Assembly: GCF_000482545.1 (NCBI RefSeq)
Contig: NZ_KI519454.1
Span: 62,001 to 126,000 of the forward strand
Source of the DNA: Arthrobacter sp. 35W
GTDB lineage: Bacteria; Actinomycetota; Actinomycetes; Actinomycetales; Micrococcaceae
Direction of reading: 5' to 3'
Length of the DNA: 64,000 nt
Part shown: positions 56,890 through 64,000 of the stretch, piece after piece
How positions within the stretch are numbered: the first letter of the stretch is position 1
Layout: every line of letters starts with the position of its first letter
The notes under the pieces: generated by a model
Told to the model about the DNA's origin: nothing
The model's input: only the letters and a program-made list of their open reading frames with translations
Databases searched by the model: none
Program-made: the position numbers and the translations under genes

Positions 56890-57589
56890 GTTGAAAGATG
56901 TCTCCGTCCACTACGGGCGGATCAGAGCCATCAACAAGATGTCCTTCGCCGTGAACGAGGGCGAGATCGTGTCGCTGATCGGTGCCAATGGTGCCGGCAA
57001 GACCACCACGATGAAGACCATCTCCGGCCTGCTGACACCGTCCCACGGAAGCATCTCCTTCGCTGGGCAGGACATCACCAAGATGAAGGCCCACATCCGC
57101 GTGGTGCAGGGGATCTCCCAGGCGCCCGAGGGTCGTGGCATCTTCCCCGGCATGACAGTGCTGGAGAACCTGGACATGGGGACCTTCGGCCGCAGGGACA
57201 AGACCGGCGTCCCTGCGGATCTGGAGCGGGTCTTTGACCTCTTCCCCCGATTGAAGGAACGGCAGAAGCAGTACGGCGGCACCATGAGCGGCGGCGAGCA
57301 GCAGATGCTGGCCATTGGCCGAGCCCTGATGTCCAACCCGAAGCTGCTGCTGCTGGACGAGCCCTCCATGGGCCTGGCACCCCAGTTCATCCGGCAGATC
57401 TTCAAGATCATCACCGAGATCAACAAGCAGGGGACCACCATCCTGCTCGTGGAGCAGAACGCCAACCAGGCCCTTGCCCGGGCCGACAGGGCGTTCGTCC
57501 TCGAAACGGGGGAGATCACGCACAGCGGAACCGGCAAGGAACTGCTGGTCAACCCGGCCATCAAGGAGGCCTACCTGGGCGTCGGCTGA
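56876..57589 (+). CDS. livF: branched-chain amino acid ABC ATP-binding protein LivF
   Basis: 237 residues. Walker A GANGAGKTT, signature MSGGEQQMLAIGRALM, Walker B LLLLDEPSMGLAP, switch LVEQNANQAL. Last gene of the liv operon; forms the ATPase heterodimer with LivG. Confidence 0.95.
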   Translation: MTLLELKDVSVHYGRIRAINKMSFAVNEGEIVSLIGANGAGKTTTMKTISGLLTPSHGSISFAGQDITKMKAHIRVVQGISQAPEGRGIFPGMTVLENLDMGTFGRRDKTGVPADLERVFDLFPRLKERQKQYGGTMSGGEQQMLAIGRALMSNPKLLLLDEPSMGLAPQFIRQIFKIITEINKQGTTILLVEQNANQALARADRAFVLETGEITHSGTGKELLVNPAIKEAYLGVG

Positions 57590-57616
57590 TCCCCGCTCCC
57601 ACCGATTCACGGCACC

Positions 57617-57660
57617 ACAGCAGGGCGCATTCCGGAGGTTCCGGGATGCGCCCTGTTGTT
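57617..57660 (+). terminator. intrinsic terminator of the liv operon
   Basis: ACAGCAGGGCGCATTCCGG (57617-57635) pairs with 57641-57659 (two G-U) around AGGTT; the right arm ends TTGTTTGT. Confidence 0.88.
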
Positions 57661-57935
57661 TGTCCGGATCCTTTGGGCTGCGCGCAGGGTTTCAACGGGG
57701 CCGGGCACGGGTGAACCGCCAGCCGCGGCGGGGCCGGTCCGGGTTGGGCCCATGCCGCGTCTGACGGTCTCACTACCGGCCTGTCATCCGGCTCTCGCAC
57801 CAACCCTTCCGGCCGGCCGGGTCATGTCCGGCTGGCCACAGGGTGGCGCTGGTGGATATCGACCACCTCCCCTCGTGTTCCAGATGCCCGGCAGCATCAG
57901 CCAGAGTGCCGGGCAGGGCTGCCAGTGCTTGGTGG
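57661..57935. other. non-coding gap between convergent genes
   Basis: No gene seen. A 9-bp inverted repeat TGCCCGGCA (57885-57893) / TGCCGGGCA (57907-57915) lies 20 bp beyond the end of the surface-protein gene and may end its transcript, without a T-tract. Confidence 0.4.
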
Positions 57936-60140
57936 CTAGGAGGTGGCCGTCCGGCGCGTGCGGCGGACCAGCACCAGGATGCCAAGGGCCATCAGGAATG
58001 CCCCGATGGCGAGCGTGGGGAGGACCGTGGAACCTGTTGCGGCCAGGACGCTCGAGGCGGCAATGACGGTGATGCCGGAGCCCGCAGGGAGGACCACCGC
58101 GATGGCGGGATTGGTGAGGTCAACCGGGGTTGCGGGAGACGCCGGTGTCGCAGGGCCGGTGGGGTCCACGGGGGTTGCGGGGTCAATCGGGTCCGAGGGC
58201 GTTACAGGCGTTACGGGGTCCACCGGGTCCACGGGATCGACAGGGTCAACGGGGTCAACGGGCCCCGCGGCTGAACCGCATCCGGCGTCCGTCGAGCCAA
58301 GGATGCCAATCGCATTGCAGCCCACGTTCACCGGGATGCTCACGGGGATTGATATCGAGAGGTCACCCAGCAGGCCGTCTCCGAGGAGGCCACCGAGCAG
58401 CCCGCCATTGGCGTTGCTGCCGCCGTTGCCGTTGCTTTCCTGGTTGGTTCCGCCAGTGGTGCCGGCGGTGGTTCCTTCGCAGCCGTTGGAGGTGTCGCCG
58501 AGGAGGCCCACCGAGTTGCAGGAGGCGTTCACGGGGACGGTTACGGGCGCCGAGGCCTGGGTGTCTCCCAGGGGTCCGCCGAGCAGCCCGCCGTTGGCGT
58601 TGCTGCCGCCGTTGCCGTTGGTTTCCTGGTTGGTTCCGCCAGTGGTGCCGGCGGTGGTTCCTTCGCAGCCGTTGGAGGTGTCGCCGAGGAGGCCCACCGA
58701 GTTGCAGGAGGCGTTCACGGGGACGGTTACGGGCGCCGAGGCCTGGGTGTCTCCGAGGAGGCCACCGAGCAGCCCGCCGTTGGCGTTGCTGCCGCCGTTG
58801 CCGTTGGTTTCCTGGTTGGTTCCGCCAGTGGTGCCGGCGGTGGTTCCTTCGCAGCCGGTGGAGGTGTCGCCGAGGAGGCCCACCGAGTTGCAGGAGGCGT
58901 TCACGGGGACGGTTACGGGCGCCGATGCCTGGGTGTCGCCCAGGGGTCCGCCGAGCAGCCCGCCGTTCGAGCCACCGTTGGTTCCGTTGGTGTCTTGCTG
59001 GGTTCCACCGGTGGTGGTTCCGGGGGTTCCTTCGCAGCCGGTGGAGGTGTCGCCGAGGAGGCCCACCGAGTTGCAGGAGGCGTTCACGGGGACGGTTACG
59101 GGCGCCGATGCCTGGGTGTCTCCGAGGAGGCCACCGAGCAGCCCGCCATTGGCGTTGCTGCCGCCGTTGCCGTTGGTTTCCTGGTTGGTTCCGCCAGTGG
59201 TGCCGGCGGTGGTTCCTTCGCAGCCGGTGGAGGTGTCGCCGAGGAGGCCCACCGAGTTGCAGGAGGCGTTCACGGGGACGGTTACGGGCGCCGATGCCTG
59301 GGTGTCGCCCAGGGGTCCGCCGAGCAGCCCGCCGTTCGAGCCACCGTTGGTTCCGTTGGTGTCTTGCTGGGTTCCACCGGTGGTGGTTCCGGGGGTTCCT
59401 TCGCAGCCGGTGGAGGTGTCGCCGAGGAGGCCCACCGAGTTGCAGGAGGCGTTCACGGGGACGGTTACGGGCGCCGAGGCCTGGGTGTCTCCGAGGAGGC
59501 CACCGAGCAGCCCGCCATTGGCGTTGCTGCCGCCGTTGCCGTTGGTTTCCTGGTTGGTTCCGCCAGTGGTGCCGGCGGTGGTTCCTTCGCAGCCGGTGGA
59601 GGTGTCGCCGAGGAGGCCCACCGAGTTGCAGGAGGCGTTCACGGGGACGGTTACGGGCGCCGATGCCTGGGTGTCTCCGAGGAGCCCGCCGAGGAGGCCG
59701 CCGCTGGAGTCTGAGTTGGCGTTTGTACTGCCGCTGGCCTCGGTTGCGGTGTTCCCCGGCTGGCCTCCCGCCGCAGTGCTTTCGGTGCTGCCGCCGACGG
59801 CAACAGCATTGCCTGCGACGTTGACCGGGATGCTGATGGAGGCGCCAGCCTGAAGGCCGCCAAACAGCCCCAGACCATCGGAATCCCACTGGCTGGCCGG
59901 CGTTGACGAATCGGACGTGGGGGTCTGGGCGGTGCTGCTGCCGCCCTGATTGAGAACCCCTAGGGAATTGCCGGTGATATCGACGGGAATGGTGGCAGGA
60001 ACGGCCACTTGGATGGCGCCGAGCAGGCCGCCATTGCTGGAATCATGCTGGTCCGAGGCGGATGCAGTCCCTGCCCCAAGGGCCAACAGCCCTGTGGCAA
60101 ACACGGCTCCGCAGAGGGTTCTGCGAACGAAGATACGCAT
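57936..60140 (-). CDS. cell-wall protein with seven chaplin-like repeats and LAATG sortase motif
   Basis: 734 residues. Sec signal peptide ([19 protein letters not shown], cleavage near ASA-SD). Two cysteine-free repeats come first, then seven almost identical repeats of about 61 residues with core [20 protein letters not shown] and a second Cys in GCEG; a divergent eighth ([14 protein letters not shown]) follows. The paired cysteines, [13 protein letters not shown] pattern and beta-rich core resemble streptomycete chaplins. A Pro/Asp/Val-rich stalk ([12 protein letters not shown]) leads to LAATG at residues 699-703, a hydrophobic helix and RRTRR: an LAXTG-type anchor used by class E sortases and by long chaplins. 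Start ATG follows TAGGAGA. No sortase gene in the window. Surface coating or adhesion is inferred. Confidence 0.8.
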   Translation of the reverse strand: MRIFVRRTLCGAVFATGLLALGAGTASASDQHDSSNGGLLGAIQVAVPATIPVDITGNSLGVLNQGGSSTAQTPTSDSSTPASQWDSDGLGLFGGLQAGASISIPVNVAGNAVAVGGSTESTAAGGQPGNTATEASGSTNANSDSSGGLLGGLLGDTQASAPVTVPVNASCNSVGLLGDTSTGCEGTTAGTTGGTNQETNGNGGSNANGGLLGGLLGDTQASAPVTVPVNASCNSVGLLGDTSTGCEGTPGTTTGGTQQDTNGTNGGSNGGLLGGPLGDTQASAPVTVPVNASCNSVGLLGDTSTGCEGTTAGTTGGTNQETNGNGGSNANGGLLGGLLGDTQASAPVTVPVNASCNSVGLLGDTSTGCEGTPGTTTGGTQQDTNGTNGGSNGGLLGGPLGDTQASAPVTVPVNASCNSVGLLGDTSTGCEGTTAGTTGGTNQETNGNGGSNANGGLLGGLLGDTQASAPVTVPVNASCNSVGLLGDTSNGCEGTTAGTTGGTNQETNGNGGSNANGGLLGGPLGDTQASAPVTVPVNASCNSVGLLGDTSNGCEGTTAGTTGGTNQESNGNGGSNANGGLLGGLLGDGLLGDLSISIPVSIPVNVGCNAIGILGSTDAGCGSAAGPVDPVDPVDPVDPVDPVTPVTPSDPIDPATPVDPTGPATPASPATPVDLTNPAIAVVLPAGSGITVIAASSVLAATGSTVLPTLAIGAFLMALGILVLVRRTRRTATS
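58402..59703 (-). repeat. tandem coding repeats of 183-186 bp (seven copies)
   Basis: The anchor CCCACCGAGTTGCAGG recurs at 58507, 58693, 58879, 59062, 59248, 59431 and 59617, giving steps of 186, 186, 183, 186, 183 and 186 bp. Two subtypes differ in their linker ([15 protein letters not shown] versus [14 protein letters not shown]) and run A-B-A-B-A-A-A from the N-terminus. Boundaries approximate. Confidence 0.92.
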
Positions 60141-60228
60141 GGAAGTTCTCCTAACTGAATGGTGTGTACCGGCCGCGAAGGCGGGCGGTTGATGCCGTTG
60201 CTGCCAGCGGTGGGCAGCGGACGGCCAT

Positions 60229-61341
60229 TCAGTCGGGGCGGGAGCCCGGGCGGTCGGAGAGGGATGTGGGCAGCGGCCACGAGTGCGCAGATGCGGACAT
60301 CGAGTGGCCGAAGGTATTCAAGAAGAGGGATCCGGGCAGGACGGCACTTGCAGCCGCTCCCTGCCCACCGAGTCCGGAACTGGACGAGGCAAGCCCGGAG
60401 GCCGTGCCGGCAGCCGGTGTGGCGGCCTGGCAGGGCAGGGCAAGGGCGTCTCCCGCTATGCAGTCCTCGCCGGAGGCTCCTGTGGACGGAGCTGTAGCCG
60501 AGCCCTGCAAGCCTGAGGCAGGCAGGCTGCCAGCGGCCGCGGAAAGCGCTGCCAAGACCGGGGAGGTTCCCCGCGTGGCGCTGGACTGCGGGGCGCCGAT
60601 TGCCGACGCCGCTGCATCGTTCGCAGCGGTGGCTCCGGGGATGGAACCGTCGACGCCGGCAGTGCTGCCGCCGGGGGTCATTGTTCCTGGACCGCCGGAG
60701 ACTGGATAATCGGTCCCACTGCCTGCGGCCGGGGGAGTGGTTCCCGCTGTGCCGGGACCGGTGGGCGTGCCCGGCACGGTCGGCGTACCGGGCGTACCAG
60801 GCACCTGCGGGATGACCTCGGTGACGCCATCAACCATGGGCTGGACAACGTCCACGACGCCCCCAACAACCGGCGCGGTTCCGTCAAGAATTCCAGCTGC
60901 GGGCTCCGTGACGCCATTGACGATGCCGCCCACAATCGGCAGCGCACCCAGTCCGGTGTCCACGGCGTCGACGATCCCCAGTACAGGGTTCGTGGCGGTG
61001 GAAACGGGATCCGGTCCGACCACGGTGCCCACGATCGGCACCTGCCCGATGGCGGAATCAGCCAGCCCGACGACGGGCTGAAGCACGTTTCCGAGGGCGC
61101 CGCCCACTCCGGGTGCCGGTGCGGGTGCCGGAAGAATGGTGCCGACCAAGCCGCCAACCGCACCCGACAAGGAGCCCAGCAGGCCGCTGCGGTTGTCGTT
61201 GCCGCTCTCGTGTCCTGCAGCGAATGCGCTGGAGGCTCCAATGGCAAGCCATAGCAGGGTGGCGGCGGCTGTGCCCAGAATCAGTCGAACTGTTCTGGGC
61301 ACGAGAGTGCGCCACGCGAGACCATACGCTTGCTGCCGCAC
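60229..61341 (-). CDS. secreted Gly/Val/Pro-rich protein, unknown function
   Basis: About 370 residues from GTG 61341, which has a GGGGGTGG purine run upstream; an in-frame GTG at 61401 is possible but would abut a palindrome and give a very long n-region. A signal peptide (VRLILGTAAATLLWLAIGAS, ending SAFAA) leads to repetitive Gly/Val segments (PIVGTVV, PIVGGIVNGV, PVVGGVVDVV) and a PGTPGTPTVPGTPTGPGT stretch. Two late cysteines (EDCIAG, LPCQA). No LPXTG-like anchor. Probably part of the same surface layer as the neighbouring chaplin-like protein; unrecognised family. Confidence 0.6.
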   Translation of the reverse strand: MRQQAYGLAWRTLVPRTVRLILGTAAATLLWLAIGASSAFAAGHESGNDNRSGLLGSLSGAVGGLVGTILPAPAPAPGVGGALGNVLQPVVGLADSAIGQVPIVGTVVGPDPVSTATNPVLGIVDAVDTGLGALPIVGGIVNGVTEPAAGILDGTAPVVGGVVDVVQPMVDGVTEVIPQVPGTPGTPTVPGTPTGPGTAGTTPPAAGSGTDYPVSGGPGTMTPGGSTAGVDGSIPGATAANDAAASAIGAPQSSATRGTSPVLAALSAAAGSLPASGLQGSATAPSTGASGEDCIAGDALALPCQAATPAAGTASGLASSSSGLGGQGAAASAVLPGSLFLNTFGHSMSASAHSWPLPTSLSDRPGSRPD

Positions 61342-61403
61342 TCCAACCACCCCCAGATGGATATTGTCGAGCCGTATGATCGACAGCCTAAACCTGCCCA
61401 CCG

Positions 61404-61428
61404 ACGTCCGTCCATAGTCTGGACGGAC
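61404..61428. promoter_or_regulatory. palindrome between Gfo/Idh and secreted-protein genes
   Basis: CGTCCGTCCA (61404-61413) and TGGACGGACG (61419-61428) form a perfect 10-bp inverted repeat around TAGTC. It could be an operator or a hairpin ending the oxidoreductase transcript; no T-tract follows on the minus strand. Confidence 0.5.
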
Positions 61429-61446
61429 GGGATGGCGGACGGGTGG

Positions 61447-62544
61447 CTATGCGGGCGGAGCCTGGTCGTTGGGGTAGACGACGCCGAGCTGGGCACGGAC
61501 GTCGTCGAACAGTTCCATGATGGCCAGCGAATCCGACAGCGGCATGGTGGGACTCTCCAACAATCCCGACTGGATGCAGCGGGTGACCTCGCGGAGCTGG
61601 TAGGTGTAGCCGGACCCCGGAATGTCGAAGGATTCTTCGCGCTGGGTGTCCCAGCCGGTGCTGATGCGGATGGTGCGGGGGTTGTTGACGGACTTCACAG
61701 ATTCGATCATGCCTTTGGTGCCGGCGACCACTGCAGCCCGGGGTCCGTGCGAGGTCAGGTAGCTCATCAGCTGGGCCTGCGCGCCGCCGTCGTACTCCAG
61801 CGTCAAGGCATTCTGGCTGTCGACACCGAAATCAGTGATGGTGCCGGTGGCCTGCACGCGGGACGGCGCGCCAAGAGCACCCCAGGCCCAGAGCAGCGGG
61901 TAGACGGTGACGTCCAGCAGGGCGCCGCCGCCATCGGAGGGGTTCCAGATGCGGGCGGAGAGGTCCAGCGGGGCGGGGAAGCCGAGATCGGCGCGCACCC
62001 ATTTCACGGTGCCGATCTCTCCGGAGGCGATGACGGAGAGTGCACGCTGGATGCCGGGGACGAAGCGGGCCCAGACGGCCTCCATCAGGAACAGGCCGCG
62101 CTCGCGTGCCAGCTCGATCAGGACCTTTGTTTCGGCGGCGTTGATGGTCAGGGCCTTTTCGCAGAGAACATGCTTGCCGGCCTCCAGTGCGGCCTTCGCC
62201 ACGCGGTAGTGCTGGGCATGCGGGGTGGCGATGTAGACAACGTCCACGGCCGGGTCCTGCACCAGCTGCTCATAGCCGGCCGGTCCCAGTCCGTCCGCGC
62301 CACCATCGAAGTAGTGCGAGGCGAACCCAAAGCGGGCCGCGAAGTCCGCCGCCTTGGGCTCAGTTCGGGAGCTGACCGCCTGCAGAACGGCGTCCTCCAG
62401 GAGGGCGAGATCGGCCGTCACGGTGCCGGCGATGCCGCCCGTGGCGACGACGCCCCAGCGCAGGGCAGTGCCGGTGGCGGCAAGGGTTTCGGGGTTGTCC
62501 GTGGTGTACCAGTCGGGCTTGGCAATGTAGCGCGGTTCAGTCAT
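61447..62544 (-). CDS. Gfo/Idh/MocA family oxidoreductase
   Basis: 365 residues. N-terminal Rossmann fold WGVVATGGIAGTVTADL, the catalytic-lysine motif GKHVLCEKALTINAAET and a C-terminal alpha/beta domain with SDGGGALLDVTVYPLLWAWG. NAD(P)-dependent sugar or cyclitol dehydrogenases belong here; substrate not deducible. ATG 62544 chosen as the start of the conserved sequence; a longer in-frame extension upstream has no homologous character. Confidence 0.88.
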   Translation of the reverse strand: MTEPRYIAKPDWYTTDNPETLAATGTALRWGVVATGGIAGTVTADLALLEDAVLQAVSSRTEPKAADFAARFGFASHYFDGGADGLGPAGYEQLVQDPAVDVVYIATPHAQHYRVAKAALEAGKHVLCEKALTINAAETKVLIELARERGLFLMEAVWARFVPGIQRALSVIASGEIGTVKWVRADLGFPAPLDLSARIWNPSDGGGALLDVTVYPLLWAWGALGAPSRVQATGTITDFGVDSQNALTLEYDGGAQAQLMSYLTSHGPRAAVVAGTKGMIESVKSVNNPRTIRISTGWDTQREESFDIPGSGYTYQLREVTRCIQSGLLESPTMPLSDSLAIMELFDDVRAQLGVVYPNDQAPPA

Positions 62545-62702
62545 GCGGCCATTCTGCCATTGGCGCTGGGCCGGGCGCGGACCGGCGGTGGTAGATGACG
62601 GAGCGGGCCGCGGGGCAAGGATGCCGGGCCATGGATACGGGGTATCGTGGCCGGAACGTCCATTTCCGGTCGTGTCTGTGGGGAGTCTGCGAAGGAGTGG
62701 AT

Positions 62703-63770
62703 ATGAGGGTGCTGAGGCGTGTGGTTTTTCCAGTGGCATGGCTGTTGGTTTTTGGGGTGATTGCGGTGGCGCTGGTCAAGATGGCCTTCATCGACGGACT
62801 CAAAGAGGAGACGGGGCAGTTGGCCCCGCATGCGGCGGTGGCCGCTCCGCAGGTGCCGGTGGTCCTGGGCACCGTGGTCAACACGGTTGAGCTGAAGGGG
62901 ACGGTGTCCTCCGACCCGGACGCCACGGCCAAGGCGACGGCGGCCGGGAAGGTGGTGCACTTCTTCGTGGAGGCCGGCGAGAAGGTAGCCCGCGGCGACA
63001 AGCTGCTGCAGATCCGTTCCGAGGAAGTGCCCGACGCCGCCCCGGCCGCCCCGGCGGCTCCGTCGGCTCCGTCGGCGGGGGAGGCGCCAGCCGCACCGGT
63101 CTACACCTATACCAATGTCCTCTCGCCTGTGGATGGCACAGTGGCGACGCTGCCGCTGCTGCCCAACCAGCAGGTGGGCATCGGCGACGCCGCGGCCACG
63201 ATTGCCACCGGCACCTTCACCATCAACGCACCTTTGGATGCGGCGGCGCAGTACCGGTTGCTTGGCCGTCCCACCACCGCCACAGGTTTCATCACCGGTG
63301 GTCCGGGTGCCTTCACCTGCCTGGACGTCAAGACCGGGAATGCTCCCTCCACGGGCGGCACACCGGCGGGCGGGCTGTCGGTTCCGGCGGCCCCGGCAGG
63401 ACCGGGTGCACCGTCCGACGGCGGGGCCGGGGGAGCGGTGACCGGCACCGTGAGCTGCGGCGTCCCCTCAACGACAGCGGTGTTCGCCGGGCTGGGCGCC
63501 ACCGTGACAGTCAGCGCCGGCGAGGCGCGGGATGTCCTCACTGTTCCACTGACGGCCGTCAAGGGCAGCGTCACCGAGGGAACCGTTTGGGTGCCGGCGG
63601 CCAGTGGCGAAGCCGAGCAGCGCAAGGTCACCCTGGGTTTGAACGACGGCGCCAAGGTCGAGGTGGTCCAGGGGCTCGCAGCGGGTGAATCCGTGCTGGA
63701 ATTCGTCCCCGGCGCACCCGCCCCGGAGCAGCCGGGCATGTCCGGCGGCATGGTCCGGATGGGCGGTTGA
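62703..63770 (+). CDS. HlyD/RND-type efflux adaptor subunit
   Basis: 355 residues. An N-terminal membrane anchor (RVVFPVAWLLVFGVIAVALV) and an extracellular part with a lipoyl/biotinyl-like half-motif (GKVVHFFVEAGEKVARGDKL), an Ala/Pro-rich insert where the coiled-coil hairpin would be, then LSPVDGTVATLPLLPNQQVG and a C-terminal barrel with VLTVPLTAVKGSVTEGTVWV. ATG 62703 follows GAAGGAG. It precedes an ABC ATPase by 2 bp, so together they form a MacAB-like export system. Two cysteines in the middle domain (FTCLD, SCGVP) may pair. Confidence 0.8.
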   Translation: MRVLRRVVFPVAWLLVFGVIAVALVKMAFIDGLKEETGQLAPHAAVAAPQVPVVLGTVVNTVELKGTVSSDPDATAKATAAGKVVHFFVEAGEKVARGDKLLQIRSEEVPDAAPAAPAAPSAPSAGEAPAAPVYTYTNVLSPVDGTVATLPLLPNQQVGIGDAAATIATGTFTINAPLDAAAQYRLLGRPTTATGFITGGPGAFTCLDVKTGNAPSTGGTPAGGLSVPAAPAGPGAPSDGGAGGAVTGTVSCGVPSTTAVFAGLGATVTVSAGEARDVLTVPLTAVKGSVTEGTVWVPAASGEAEQRKVTLGLNDGAKVEVVQGLAAGESVLEFVPGAPAPEQPGMSGGMVRMGG

Positions 63771-63772
63771 GC

Positions 63773-64000
63773 ATGGCGGACAACGACATGGCGGACAGGA
63801 ACACAGCAACAGGGCCCGGTCAGCCGGACGATGGCGGCGCGGCCCAGGTACTGGTGGACCTCCACGATGTGACCCGGACGGTGCTGCTGGCCGACGACGA
63901 GGAATTGCACATTCTGCGCGGCGTGACGCTGCGCATCAGCGCGGGGGACCACCTGGCGATTGTCGGCCGCTCGGGCTGCGGCAAGTCCACGCTGCTCAAT
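63773..64000 (+). CDS. ABC transporter ATP-binding protein, MacB/LolD type (3' end cut by window edge)
   Basis: Only the first 76 codons are present. An unusual 30-residue hydrophilic N-terminus precedes VLVDLHDVTRTVLLADDEEL and the Walker A motif GRSGCGKST at residues 66-74. The phenylalanine-free A-loop area and position after an adaptor gene fit the MacB/LolD exporter class. Permease part must lie beyond the window. Confidence 0.85.
   Translation, partial: MADNDMADRNTATGPGQPDDGGAAQVLVDLHDVTRTVLLADDEELHILRGVTLRISAGDHLAIVGRSGCGKSTLLN

Noticed and set aside
57943-59853. Long open frames on the opposite strand of the chaplin-like repeats
   Set aside because: They mirror the repeats, lack a ribosome site and have Pro/Arg-rich composition caused by antisense of Gly/Thr codons; the minus-strand frame has signal peptide and anchor.

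Overview
The window is high-GC actinobacterial DNA and looks like the chromosome of a free-living Arthrobacter-type member of the Micrococcaceae. Supporting signs are a monomeric NADP isocitrate dehydrogenase, the order DUF6350 membrane protein - purN - purH, a DUF222/HNH endonuclease gene, a CE1759-type FMN reductase, frequent GTG starts, ATGA/GTGA gene overlaps and many GntR-controlled catabolic operons. I see no rRNA, tRNA, CRISPR array, intact insertion sequence or prophage.

Left part (1-31 kb) is a run of catabolic islands. A 5'-complete alpha-L-rhamnosidase (cut by the window edge) sits with an MFS transporter. An APC permease lies divergent from an agmatinase-family ureohydrolase that overlaps a TPP-dependent enzyme, a pair that would fit a 2-ketoarginine/guanidinobutyrate route. 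A TetR regulator with twin palindromic operators leads a three-gene overlapping run. Two overlapping genes encode a glycoside-hydrolase-like protein and a DUF5107/TPR protein. A GntR - asparaginase - aspartase - permease operon breaks asparagine down to fumarate. An acid-sugar cluster (GntP permease, class II aldolase, 6PGDH-like dehydrogenase, DUF1537 kinase) is divergent from its FadR-type GntR regulator across a 16-bp palindrome.

Middle part (29.5-48 kb): a soluble Cache-domain protein and a GntR regulator face a complete polyamine-type ABC importer (PotA, PotD, PotB, PotC). A remnant resembling IS21-family ends precedes a DUF222/HNH gene. After a gene-poor, less GC-rich stretch come a winged-helix/X25-like protein and a cold-shock gene with a structured 139-nt leader. 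Then follow the DUF6350-purN pair, a lipoprotein, an MFS transporter, an SRPBCC protein and a peptidoglycan-recycling pair (NagZ, MurQ).

Right part (48-64 kb): core genes purH and icd, each ended by a strong hairpin terminator; a complete branched-chain amino acid importer (livKHMGF) with an internal hairpin after the binding-protein gene; a 734-residue cell-surface protein made of seven nearly identical chaplin-like repeats with an LAATG (class E sortase type) anchor; a second secreted low-complexity protein; a Gfo/Idh/MocA oxidoreductase; and the start of an efflux-type ABC system (HlyD-like adaptor plus a truncated ATPase).

The least ordinary items are the chaplin-like wall protein, a 61-nt repeat present at two intergenic loci 29 kb apart, the cold-shock leader with a possible attenuator and ribosome-site sequestering arm, a perfect 13+13 bp palindrome inside a coding sequence, and the ureohydrolase/TPP-enzyme pair. 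All functional calls are by recognition of motifs and context; no database search was possible.
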